Positions 15,900 through 22,245 of a stretch of 22,245 bases of DNA are shown here, piece after piece. Position numbers and translations under genes: made by a program. The notes beneath the pieces were generated by a model, which was given only the letters and a program-made list of their open reading frames with translations, was not told where the DNA came from and did no database searches. The stretch is taken from assembly GCA_900769555.1 (NCBI GenBank), contig CAAGHA010000029.1, positions 1-22,245 on the forward strand, in the 5' to 3' direction. The DNA is from Bacteroidales bacterium (lineage in GTDB: Bacteria; Bacteroidota; Bacteroidia; Bacteroidales; Paludibacteraceae). How positions within the stretch are numbered: position 1 is the stretch's first letter; every line of letters starts with the position of its first letter.

Positions 15900-16655
15900 C
15901 TATTTCTTTTTAAAAATCCCCAAAAAACGATTTTTTGTTTCTCGTTTCTTTAATTCTATATCTTTGTATCTCAAAATATCTCGAATACACCGAGTGGGGA
16001 CATATCCCATCTCTTGTGCATACGTTTGAGCAACAACTTTGAAAAAGAGGTCATCCGCACATAATCGTCTAAAATTATTACAACCCATTCTATAATTTAC
16101 TTCACAAAATTTCATCCTATTGATGTCAATAATTGAAAAATCAAACCTTCCATCTTCACATCTTTTATACAAAATGTTTCCTGGAGAATAATCATTGTGC
16201 AAAACACCTCTTTTATGAAGAAATGCTGTAAATTTTCCAAAAGCAATAGAAAGATTTCTTATAGATTCAAAAGAAACTCCGGTTTGTGAAACATCTCTCA
16301 TATTCCCATCCAAAGGGGTATGTTCACTTAGAAAATAAGATCGATGCAACAACCCACTCTTTTTTTCTTCTATATAGGCTATTGGCTCAGGGGTCTTGAC
16401 CCCCATCGAAAGGAGTCGCAACGCATATTCATAACTTCGCCGAGCTTTAGAATGTCGAAAAAAAGAATAAGCAATGCGATTAATAAAAATCGGCACTTTG
16501 AAGGATTTAGCATTTACAATCAATCCATCTATTTCAAATATTTTTATTTCGTTTCTCGCTTTATAAATCTGAACACCCTCCAATTCAAAAATCTCAGGCA
16601 CTCTTTCTATAAAGGATTGAATGGAATTATACTTTGGATTAATCGTAATTTTCAT
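15900..16655 (-). CDS. WaaP/Kdo-kinase-like lipopolysaccharide kinase (copy 1)
   Basis: Small protein-kinase-fold enzyme of the LPS core or Kdo kinase group (WaaP/KdkA/InaA-like), expected to phosphorylate a sugar of lipid-A core from the cytoplasmic face. The 251 residues contain a candidate ATP-binding lysine in LIVNAKSFK (Lys50), the catalytic loop HNDYSPGNILY with Asp155 and Asn160, and the metal-binding Asp177 in IIDINRMKF. An upstream TTG would add six residues, but the ATG ending at 16655 aligns exactly with the start of the paralogue at 17123, about half identical by eye across the whole length. The two diverge from a 467-bp intergenic region. The C-terminus is basic. A -7 box lies just upstream at 16671-16678. 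Confidence 0.82.
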   Translation of the reverse strand: MKITINPKYNSIQSFIERVPEIFELEGVQIYKARNEIKIFEIDGLIVNAKSFKVPIFINRIAYSFFRHSKARRSYEYALRLLSMGVKTPEPIAYIEEKKSGLLHRSYFLSEHTPLDGNMRDVSQTGVSFESIRNLSIAFGKFTAFLHKRGVLHNDYSPGNILYKRCEDGRFDFSIIDINRMKFCEVNYRMGCNNFRRLCADDLFFKVVAQTYAQEMGYVPTRCIRDILRYKDIELKKRETKNRFLGIFKKK

Positions 16656-16670
16656 TATACCATTTTTACA

Positions 16671-16678
16671 CAAAGTTA
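16671..16678 (-). promoter_or_regulatory. Possible -7 box for kinase copy 1
   Basis: TAACTTTG on the minus strand fits TAnnTTTG and lies 15 bases upstream of the start codon, implying a very short leader. No TTG at the -33 distance, so support is limited. Confidence 0.35.
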
Positions 16679-16791
16679 GTCAATAAATTTAAGAAACACA
16701 TTACCATATACCTAAAAATTAAAAATAAACGAGTGTATAAGGAGTAAAATAAAACGATTCATCTTTGAGAATTCCAATTTTACGACAAAAA

Positions 16792-16862
16792 AACTCTCTG
16801 CAAAACTCTAAAGTTGTTGGAATTTAGATTAATTTTGCAATCTCAATTAATTAGAGAGAGTT
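16792..16862. repeat. Nested short inverted repeats (possible hairpin)
   Basis: Three inverted repeats lie inside one another: AACTCTCT (16792-16799) with AGAGAGTT (16855-16862), GCAAAA (16800-16805) with TTTTGC (16833-16838), and TCTAAA with TTTAGA around a 10-base loop (within 16807-16828). The outermost right arm overlaps the left end of the 187-bp element. A TAATTTTG box (plus strand) is inside. Function unknown. Confidence 0.5.
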
Positions 16863-17046
16863 CTATAAATTCACCCTAAAAAATAACATAAAGTATAACA
16901 CGTGGGGTGATGAACTTTTTGGTACTTTTTGATATTTTTCGGCAACTTACTGTTTGTCAGTCGGTCACAGTGTTCACACTGCACCCGTTTTTCGCACAGC
17001 AATCTACTCGAAAAAATCAAAAATTCTGGAAACGAATTTATAGAAC
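16860..17046. repeat. 187-bp segment bounded by perfect 13-bp inverted repeats
   Basis: GTTCTATAAATTC (16860-16872) and GAATTTATAGAAC (17034-17046) are exact inverted copies. Inside lies a second inverted repeat, TTTTTGATATTTTTCG (16926-16941) with CGAAAAAATCAAAAA (17009-17023), and a G+C-richer centre (16940-17010, 36 of 71 bases) with the palindromes ACTGTTTGTCAGT and CAGTGTTCACACTG. It occupies the region upstream of both divergent kinase genes. Either a miniature inverted-repeat element or an invertible regulatory segment; no recombinase gene is in the window. A 66-codon open frame across it (from 16907) looks like chance. Confidence 0.7.
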
Positions 17047-17122
17047 CCGCCTTAAATACAGAAGAAAACTATTCTCTCTAATAAAAGTAGAAGTTCTGTT
17101 TTTTTGAATTTTTAACGAACAT

Positions 17123-17899
17123 ATGAATTTAGTAATAAATTTTCAATATAAATATATTTCCGATTTCATAGAGAAAATACCTACAATTTTTCCCTATGAA
17201 GGAGAGTCTATTCACAAATTAAGGAATGAAATTAAAATATTTAAAGTTGAAAATCTCACAATAAATGTAAAGTCCTATAAAAAACCTATTTTTTTAAATC
17301 GAATAGCATATACATTTTTTAGGGAGAGTAAAGCAAAGCGAGCCTATAATTATGCATTAAAACTTATTGATTTAGGCGTAAATACAGCCGCTCCAATTGC
17401 TTACGTAGAATGTAAAAAAGGAGGTTTACTCAGTTCCTCTTATTTTGTTAGTTTGCAAGTTGATACTCAAGGAAATTTAAAAGATATAACAAACCCACAA
17501 ATGAGTCGGCAGGAGAAACATAACATAGCAGTAGCACTAGCAAAGTTTACTGCAAGCATCCATAAAAAAGGTGTTTTGCACATTGATTATTCTCCGGGAA
17601 ATATTTTGTACAGAAAAGAAAATGAGAAATACGAATTCATACTGATTGACATCAATCGTATGAAATTTACAGACATTGACAAGGATAAAGGGTGTAACAA
17701 TTTTTGCAGATTGTGGGGTGATGATGATTTCTTTATTGTATTGGCTCAAACCTATGCTCAAGAAATGGGATATTCTCAAGAGGAGTGTATTAATAAAGTG
17801 CTGGAATACAGAAAAATAGAGTGGAAAAAAAGGAATAAGAAAAGAGAGATAAAGAATTTCTTCAAAGAGAGATCTAAAAAGCTATTTACTAAAAGTTAA
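17123..17899 (+). CDS. WaaP/Kdo-kinase-like lipopolysaccharide kinase (copy 2)
   Basis: Second member of the same kinase group, 258 residues, probably acting on the LPS core sugar or a related glycan. Key residues fall at the same positions as in copy 1: candidate ATP-binding Lys50, His153-Ile-Asp155 and Asn160 in HIDYSPGNILY, and Asp176 in LIDINRMKF. The strongest shared blocks are KLRNEIKIF, NRIAYTFFRESKA, KGVLHIDYSPGNILY and AQTYAQEMGY. The C-terminal 25 residues are lysine- and arginine-rich, fitting contact with the membrane. It diverges from copy 1 and is followed, after 78 bases, by the O-antigen ligase-like gene on the same strand. No standard promoter was found upstream outside the repeat segment. 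Confidence 0.82.
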   Translation: MNLVINFQYKYISDFIEKIPTIFPYEGESIHKLRNEIKIFKVENLTINVKSYKKPIFLNRIAYTFFRESKAKRAYNYALKLIDLGVNTAAPIAYVECKKGGLLSSSYFVSLQVDTQGNLKDITNPQMSRQEKHNIAVALAKFTASIHKKGVLHIDYSPGNILYRKENEKYEFILIDINRMKFTDIDKDKGCNNFCRLWGDDDFFIVLAQTYAQEMGYSQEECINKVLEYRKIEWKKRNKKREIKNFFKERSKKLFTKS

Positions 17900-17977
17900 G
17901 TTATAACCGAATCTTTTTATATAATTGATTATATCATCTGACAAAAAAATACGTGTCACACATTAAATTATGAAATA

Positions 17978-19219
17978 ATGACAAACTTATCATACTGTAA
18001 TTGGATAAAGTTTTTAAATATAACAAATTTAATAAGTGCTTTATTCATAGTATCCATTTCAATTTTTCATTATGAAAAAATACATAATATTACACTTTAT
18101 ATCTTTGCTACAACCTTTGTATTAGGATATCTTTTTGAAAAAAGATGGAAAGCTTTTGCTTGGACAAAATACTCCTATTTTTTTCTTATGTTTATCATAT
18201 ACTACCTACTCACCATAGTCTGGATGCCATTTGAAGAGCGACAAGATTATTCGATGAAAATGCTTGAATATAGATTGGTTTTCTTGGGTATTGGGATAGT
18301 TGGAATACTAGGTTTGAATAAATACCACAAGTTCAAATACTATGTATGGGTTCTCGGTTCAACATCCTTACTTGTTTCTTTATACATATTGGGGAAAACT
18401 ATTTTTATAACGGGCTTTAGCGCTGAATTTCTTCGTTATATGAGTTCCGTTCGCTCTGAAATCAACTATCACATGGCATTCAACTATTATCTAAATATTT
18501 CGAATGTACTTGTGATATATATGTTGCTAAAAAATGAAAAGAGAAAACCAATCACCTACTTTTACATCATTTCATTATTAATAAACTACGTTGTATTATT
18601 GACCAGCGATGGAAGAATCGGATTTTTAACAAGCATAATCATCCTAATAATGCCGTTAATTGCTTTAAGTCTAAAGCAAAAAAAACTTGCAATAGTTCTT
18701 TCTGTTTTATTCCTATCAACATGTTCTTTTATATTTTTTCAAAAAGATAGAGTGAATAATATTTCCATTCCAGATGATCCTCGAACTTTTATTTGGAAAA
18801 ATAGCATTGAACTCATAAAAGAATCTGCAATGGGATACGGAACAGGAGATGCAATAGTACACTTTTCAAATAAAGTTACATCCGATAGTTTATTTGTGGA
18901 GAAATGCGGAAACGATCCTATTTTTATTGTTATAGAACGGAACCGAATTGTGTGCATACATAGTCACAATCTATTTCTTCAATCTATGCTCGAATTTGGT
19001 GTTATAGGATTGATCGTCTCTCTAATGCTTTACTTAATACCCTTCATGATTAGTTTTTCTGTACAATTTAAGGAAAGATTAGCAATTATTTTAGTTATAC
19101 TTACCACATTCTTACAAACGCTGACAGACAATATATCTGCAGTTCCTATTATCATTTACTTACTTGTTATGATTGTACTATTTAATCATGCAGAAAAAGA
19201 AAAATTATCATCAAAGTAA
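17978..19219 (+). CDS. O-antigen ligase/polymerase-like membrane protein
   Basis: Multi-pass inner-membrane protein of the Wzy/WaaL superfamily, which joins or polymerises undecaprenyl-linked glycans on the periplasmic side. The 413 residues form about ten to twelve hydrophobic helices, with one longer loop (about 255-330) containing DDPRTFIWKNSIELIKESAMGYGTG (pattern DxRTxIWKxSIELIK) and the signature IHSHNLFLQSMLEFGVIGLI, whose His-Asn is the hallmark of the family. This decides between ligase and polymerase poorly, but a ligase role agrees with the adjacent LPS-kinase-like genes. It is on the same strand as kinase copy 2 and faces the glycosyltransferase operon, with a 178-bp repeat-filled gap between. 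Confidence 0.8.
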   Translation: MTNLSYCNWIKFLNITNLISALFIVSISIFHYEKIHNITLYIFATTFVLGYLFEKRWKAFAWTKYSYFFLMFIIYYLLTIVWMPFEERQDYSMKMLEYRLVFLGIGIVGILGLNKYHKFKYYVWVLGSTSLLVSLYILGKTIFITGFSAEFLRYMSSVRSEINYHMAFNYYLNISNVLVIYMLLKNEKRKPITYFYIISLLINYVVLLTSDGRIGFLTSIIILIMPLIALSLKQKKLAIVLSVLFLSTCSFIFFQKDRVNNISIPDDPRTFIWKNSIELIKESAMGYGTGDAIVHFSNKVTSDSLFVEKCGNDPIFIVIERNRIVCIHSHNLFLQSMLEFGVIGLIVSLMLYLIPFMISFSVQFKERLAIILVILTTFLQTLTDNISAVPIIIYLLVMIVLFNHAEKEKLSSK

Positions 19220-19221
19220 AC

Positions 19222-19392
19222 TTCTATGAATTAGGTCAAGATGAGATTTTTTACAGGTGAGTTCTATAATTTCTCCATTTAAATTAAGAAAGGATAAATC
19301 TGAACTGGACGAACTTTTCTATACATTTAGATTTATTTCACAAAATGAATTTATAGAACCCTCCCACTAAATGAAAATCATAATTTATAGAA
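19222..19392. repeat. Doubly nested inverted repeats between convergent genes
   Basis: Outer arms TTCTATGAATTA (19222-19233) and TAATTTATAGAA (19381-19392) enclose inner arms GTTCTATAATTTC (19261-19273) and GAATTTATAGAAC (19347-19359), each pair with one mismatch. Further in, GGATAAATCTGAA and TTTAGATTTATTT can pair with three G-U wobbles. The arms are the same core as elsewhere in this half of the window. They fill the 178-bp gap between two facing genes. Confidence 0.65.
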
Positions 19393-19397
19393 ATAGT

Positions 19398-20258
19398 CTA
19401 AAGAATCCACTTAAATAAGCAATAATACAAAGTCGTTATTTTTAATGAAAATGAGGTTCTTCGATTTACTTCTTTCCACAAAGAAGAGATAAAAGGGTCC
19501 TCCACAATATCAGGGTAAGAACATCCCAATTTTATCATTTTTCGAATAAAACGAAGCATTGATTTTTTTTCGATTTTGTTAATATCAACTTGTTCTTGAC
19601 CGACATAAATAGGAAGTATATGGTTCCATTTTTGAAAAACAGATTTTGTACATTCTACCCATTGTAAATTAGGAGTTCCATGTGATTTGTGATCTACTAA
19701 CAGATCATATATCACAAGATTTGTTCCACCATTCGCTTTTGAGCGAAAACAAATATCTGCATCGTAAGCATGAAATCCACGAAGAGAATCATCAAATCTA
19801 ACCGACTTCATAAACTCTTTTTTGCAAGAAAGAAAAAAACCATCTAACATCACAACTTCATCTTCACTTTTACCTATATTTGAGGGATATGAAATCATTG
19901 CCCCACATTGCATAAAATTTTTTCGTTGAGTTTGAGCAATAACAGACCAAGAAGAAGGAACTTGCGTAGCAATTTGTCCTCCGGCAAGTCCTATTATTCC
20001 TTTGGGATTGTTATTTAGATGAGAAATTAAAATCTTACCCCAATCTTGACTTTTAAATTCCACATCCTCATGAATAAAACATAGATAATCAAATTTACTC
20101 GCATCCAAGCCTTTATTATAAGCCTGCGTTATAAAATACTCATTCTGAGAATTGTCAACTTTAATTATTTCATATTCAGTACCAATTGTATTTTGGATAT
20201 TATTTTTAAGTTGAGCAGACAACTCTTTTTGCCGAGAACAAATAATAATAGATATCAT
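19398..20258 (-). CDS. Glycosyltransferase (GT-A fold, family 2-like)
   Basis: Cytoplasmic or membrane-associated sugar transferase for a surface glycan; donor and acceptor unknown. From the ATG ending at 20258 it has 286 residues. The N-terminus MISIIICSRQ begins the nucleotide-binding strand, and FIHEDVEF (His63-Glu64-Asp65) is the metal-binding DxD equivalent. LDGFFLSCKKEF and FHAYDADICFR form the acceptor-side pattern typical of the Glycosyltransferase-like family 2 (PF13712-type). A TTG at 20282 would lengthen the frame, but the ATG overlaps the upstream stop codon as ATGA, the usual sign of translational coupling. Last gene of a three-gene operon. Confidence 0.78.
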   Translation of the reverse strand: MISIIICSRQKELSAQLKNNIQNTIGTEYEIIKVDNSQNEYFITQAYNKGLDASKFDYLCFIHEDVEFKSQDWGKILISHLNNNPKGIIGLAGGQIATQVPSSWSVIAQTQRKNFMQCGAMISYPSNIGKSEDEVVMLDGFFLSCKKEFMKSVRFDDSLRGFHAYDADICFRSKANGGTNLVIYDLLVDHKSHGTPNLQWVECTKSVFQKWNHILPIYVGQEQVDINKIEKKSMLRFIRKMIKLGCSYPDIVEDPFISSLWKEVNRRTSFSLKITTLYYCLFKWIL

Positions 20259-21064
20259 AACTTTTCTATTCCGTTGGTACAAATATATTTTTTATCTGCA
20301 ATTTTTTTATTCATCATTGCCACATTGACACTCTGATCTGTCCAATTTTCTTTATGATACAGATGATACTCCACGGCTAAATTACGCATAGAAAACAATT
20401 CACAACCCGCCATTTTAAAACGCCATGTAAGATCTATATCTTCACCGATAGCCGGAAGTTTATAATCTTCATCAAAACCATTTATCGATAAAATATCTTC
20501 TTTCGAAAAGGACATGTTACAACCTTTTAACATTTTCATTTTCCTAAGTTTTGGAATAAATCCCCAAATACCATCCGGATTGATATAAAAACCTTCTTCA
20601 ACGAACTTTACTCCCTTATTCCATGGAAGCATATATTTTAATAATAGCTGTGGCAACTTTGATATCACATTTATATCATCTAATAACTTATCAGATAACG
20701 TCACATTTAATTTCACCCTTTTCCCGGCCAATACCCTTTTCGTTTTAGCATATCTAAGATGCATTTCCACAAAACGATCATGCAAAATACAATCACCATC
20801 AATAATTATCAACCAATCCGTTTTTGCTGCAACAATCGCCTTATTAAGAATTGCATTTTTATTCCACCCATTATCCTCTTGCGTTAGATGTTGAATTGAA
20901 AATCCATGCGAATTTTCAGCTATAAAATCCGACATCTCCTTTGACATTCCATCTTCTGCGACAATAATATCAAAATCTTTATACGTCTGTCGCTCTAGGG
21001 ATTTAAAAAGAGTTTCTAAAGCTATTACATTTTTATATACAGCAATAATTATTGTCGGTTTCAT
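20255..21064 (-). CDS. Family 2 glycosyltransferase with C-terminal galactosyltransferase-like part
   Basis: Sugar transferase with GT-A fold, 269 residues. PTIIIAVYKN and VAEDGMSK start the nucleotide-binding domain, and IIDGDCILHDRF gives the DxD motif (Asp89, Asp91). The C-terminal part LKGCNMSFSKEDILSINGFDEDY followed by GEDIDLTWRF (residues about 180-215) is the pattern of galactosyl/N-acetylgalactosaminyl-type transferases (Glyco_transf_7C). It resembles the gene just upstream in the same operon (for example NKAIVA, GCN and NGF-x-ED), so the two are probably paralogues. It starts 2 bases after that gene stops and overlaps the next one by 4 bases. Confidence 0.85.
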   Translation of the reverse strand: MKPTIIIAVYKNVIALETLFKSLERQTYKDFDIIVAEDGMSKEMSDFIAENSHGFSIQHLTQEDNGWNKNAILNKAIVAAKTDWLIIIDGDCILHDRFVEMHLRYAKTKRVLAGKRVKLNVTLSDKLLDDINVISKLPQLLLKYMLPWNKGVKFVEEGFYINPDGIWGFIPKLRKMKMLKGCNMSFSKEDILSINGFDEDYKLPAIGEDIDLTWRFKMAGCELFSMRNLAVEYHLYHKENWTDQSVNVAMMNKKIADKKYICTNGIEKL

Positions 21065-21066
21065 TT

Positions 21067-21885
21067 CTATAATTTTCTAATTCCATTAGGAGTTTGTATA
21101 ATTCCAAATTTTCGAGTATTCTTACGAATCGCAATATTTTTAGCTATAGTCTCCTTTGTTTTGTACGGACGTTTATGATCGAGATGCAGACATATTGCTG
21201 AATAACATATTTGTTTCGATTTAATTCCCAAATTAAACAATCTTTCTCCAAATTCTCGGTCTTGGCCACTATATTGCATATCTTCATTAAAACCATTAAT
21301 CTCGATAAAATCCTTTCTCCATCCGGATGAATTACAACCATTCCAAGACGCATTCCGTGGTGTTATAAAATTCATAAAAGATGAAAATTTCGAAACATTA
21401 ACAAGCTTAGATAATTTAAAATTCAAATTCAATCCTCTTTTACGCAACCATGAAATTTTAAAAGCATTCCCGGAATGAATATCACTTTTCGTTAATAACA
21501 AACTGAGATCCATAGGTAATTTATTATATCCGCCGGAAAGGAAATAGCCTTTCTGAGCATACTTTTTATGGATAAGAACAAAGTCCTTTCTAGGAATGCA
21601 ATCTTGATCCGTAAAAATCAAATACTCGGAGGTACTAGCAACTATCGCTTTATTCAAAATTCTTGATTTTTGAAAACCTTGATCTTCTTGCCATACATGC
21701 TTGATCGGTAGATATTGGGCATACCTTTCTATCAGCTTGCGAGTTTCCTCTTTAGAACCATCATCAGCAATTACAATCTCATCTGGTTTTTCTATCTGAT
21801 TTTGATATCCCCACAGTGTCTTTTCTAACCACCGAGGTGAGTTATAAGTTGAGATAATCACTCCAACTGTAAATTGTTTTTCCAT
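21067..21885 (-). CDS. Family 2 glycosyltransferase (first gene of the operon)
   Basis: Sugar transferase with GT-A fold, 272 residues. VGVIISTYNSPRWLEKTL and IVIADDGSKEET are the nucleotide-binding strands, FTDQDCIPRKDF supplies the DxD motif (Asp93, Asp95), and WNGCNSSGWRKDFIEINGF with SGQDREFGERL is the C-terminal acceptor/catalytic region, close to chondroitin-synthase and galactosyltransferase types. The donor sugar is not decided. The C-terminus is basic with NIAIRKNTRKFG. The first gene of the minus-strand operon, followed 2 bases later by a likely paralogue. The promoter is not clear in the 263 bases between this start and the IS30 end. Confidence 0.87.
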   Translation of the reverse strand: MEKQFTVGVIISTYNSPRWLEKTLWGYQNQIEKPDEIVIADDGSKEETRKLIERYAQYLPIKHVWQEDQGFQKSRILNKAIVASTSEYLIFTDQDCIPRKDFVLIHKKYAQKGYFLSGGYNKLPMDLSLLLTKSDIHSGNAFKISWLRKRGLNLNFKLSKLVNVSKFSSFMNFITPRNASWNGCNSSGWRKDFIEINGFNEDMQYSGQDREFGERLFNLGIKSKQICYSAICLHLDHKRPYKTKETIAKNIAIRKNTRKFGIIQTPNGIRKL

Positions 21886-21995
21886 TTTAACGTAACGGCT
21901 TATTTTGCTGATATTTTACATAATTTCGCAAAAAAAATCAGATTGTAATACTTTTTTACTTATTACTATAAAATAATTTGCGAACTAAAACACTC

Positions 21996-22019
21996 GAGGC
22001 TCTATAAAATTCGTTTCAT
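21996..22019 (+). repeat. Solo copy of the intergenic repeat
   Basis: GCTCTATAAAATTCGTTTC resembles the right end of the 187-bp element read on the other strand (GTTCTATAAATTCGTTTC), with one inserted A and one substitution. No inverted partner is evident between here and the insertion-sequence end at 22149; a partner could have been lost or lie beyond the insertion. The rest of this gap holds a TTACATTT/AAATGTAA palindrome and no gene. Confidence 0.5.
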
Positions 22020-22148
22020 TTACAAGTAGTCTGAACCTCTTTTAGAACTACTATTATCAAAATTTACATTTACAAATGTAATTCAATTTTCAGCAACTAC
22101 CAATCATTTATAAAAGTTTTTATCCATATAAAACTGCCTATTTAAACA

Positions 22149-22245
22149 TGTAGAGTCCAATAGCAAATGCAAAATTAAAGTAAAGAATTGAAAAAGCATT
22201 TAACAGGAGCCTCAAAATTAAGTTTTTCACGAGGTCTTCTGTTTA
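22149..22245 (-). mobile_element. IS30-family insertion sequence, one end only
   Basis: The sequence from 22149 begins TGTAGAG, the start typical of IS30-family terminal inverted repeats, and the C-terminus of an IS30-type transposase ends 26 bases inside it. The element runs out of the window to the right, so its length, other end and target duplication cannot be seen. A contig breaking here is what a multi-copy insertion sequence would cause. Confidence 0.7.
22175..22245 (-). CDS. IS30-family transposase, C-terminal 22 codons (truncated by window end)
   Basis: On the minus strand the frame reads NRRPREKLNFEAPVKCFF and ends NSLL before a TAA at 22177-22175. Asn-x-Arg-Pro-Arg-x-x-Leu-x-x-x-x-Pro is the conserved end of the DDE catalytic domain in IS30-type transposases (commonly NNRPRKCL-x-x-KTP). 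The remainder of the protein lies outside the window. The stop codon is close to the terminal repeat, as usual in this family. Confidence 0.75.
   Translation of the reverse strand, partial: NRRPREKLNFEAPVKCFFNSLL

Noticed and set aside
15820..16029. 69-codon plus-strand frame with a hydrophobic N-terminus
   Set aside because: It runs through the right arm of the 114-bp repeat and then antisense through the end of kinase copy 1. The hydrophobic look comes from T-rich DNA.
16344..16679. 111-codon plus-strand frame
   Set aside because: Entirely antisense to the N-terminal half of kinase copy 1, which has clear catalytic motifs.
16860..17046. CRISPR array or tandem repeat explanation for the repeated cores
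   Set aside because: Copies are mostly inverted, irregularly spaced (about 40 bp to 2.7 kb) and the spacers are not uniform; no Cas-like genes are present.
16907..17107. 66-codon plus-strand open frame across the 187-bp repeat segment
   Set aside because: It starts at GTG inside the repeat, crosses the right inverted repeat, has no family resemblance, and its composition follows the palindromic DNA rather than a protein.
17920..17940. ATATAAT/ATTATAT palindrome after kinase copy 2 as a terminator
   Set aside because: No G/C in the stem and no T run after it.

Overview
The window is an AT-rich stretch of a Bacteroidota chromosome, most likely from the order Bacteroidales. Three things point there: a complete type IX secretion core in the order porP-gldK-gldL-gldM-gldN (the Porphyromonas arrangement), several promoters of the Bacteroidetes type (TTTG, about 19 bases, TAnnTTTG), and weak, A-rich ribosome-binding regions. 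The first 19 bases are not biological: they match the 3' end of the Illumina TruSeq read-1 adapter, so the contig begins with untrimmed adapter inside gldN.

Layout. (1) 20-5648, minus strand: the T9SS operon porP, gldK, gldL, gldM and gldN (gldN cut by the contig end). It supplies an outer-membrane PorP-like protein, the GldK lipoprotein/GldN periplasmic ring, and the GldL/GldM proton-driven motor. (2) 5792-7579, minus strand: a small DUF2795 gene with a clear promoter, a SAM-dependent methyltransferase, and efp, with a strong terminator between efp and the methyltransferase. (3) 7717-9012, plus strand: tyrS, divergent from efp. (4) 9013-9498: a gene-free gap with a promoter and a strong terminator about 80 bases apart, a good candidate for an unannotated small RNA or a terminated leader. 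(5) 9499-15699, plus strand: a tightly packed operon with a CPA2-type cation antiporter, a PlsC-like acyltransferase, an AlkD-like DNA alkylation repair protein, RuvB and a D-2-hydroxyacid dehydrogenase. (6) 15700-21885: a surface-glycan module. It has two diverging, paralogous WaaP/Kdo-kinase-like genes, an O-antigen ligase/polymerase-like membrane protein, and a three-gene glycosyltransferase operon on the opposite strand. (7) 22149 to the end: the terminus of an IS30-family insertion sequence with the last 22 codons of its transposase.

The least explained signal is a family of short intergenic repeats with the core GTTCTATAAATTC. I found nine copies, all between 15.7 and 22.1 kb and mostly as inverted pairs. 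They sit at four of the glycan module's gene boundaries, and I saw none by eye in the first 15.7 kb. The clearest pair is a perfect 13-bp inverted repeat bounding 187 bp between the two divergent kinase genes, with a G+C-richer palindromic centre. It could be a miniature inverted-repeat element or an invertible regulatory segment, and sequence alone does not decide between them.

How the parts fit: regions 1 and 6 both concern the cell envelope (protein secretion, and LPS or surface polysaccharide synthesis). Regions 2-5 are housekeeping. The repeats, the duplicated kinase and the IS30 end mark the right third as the variable part of the window.
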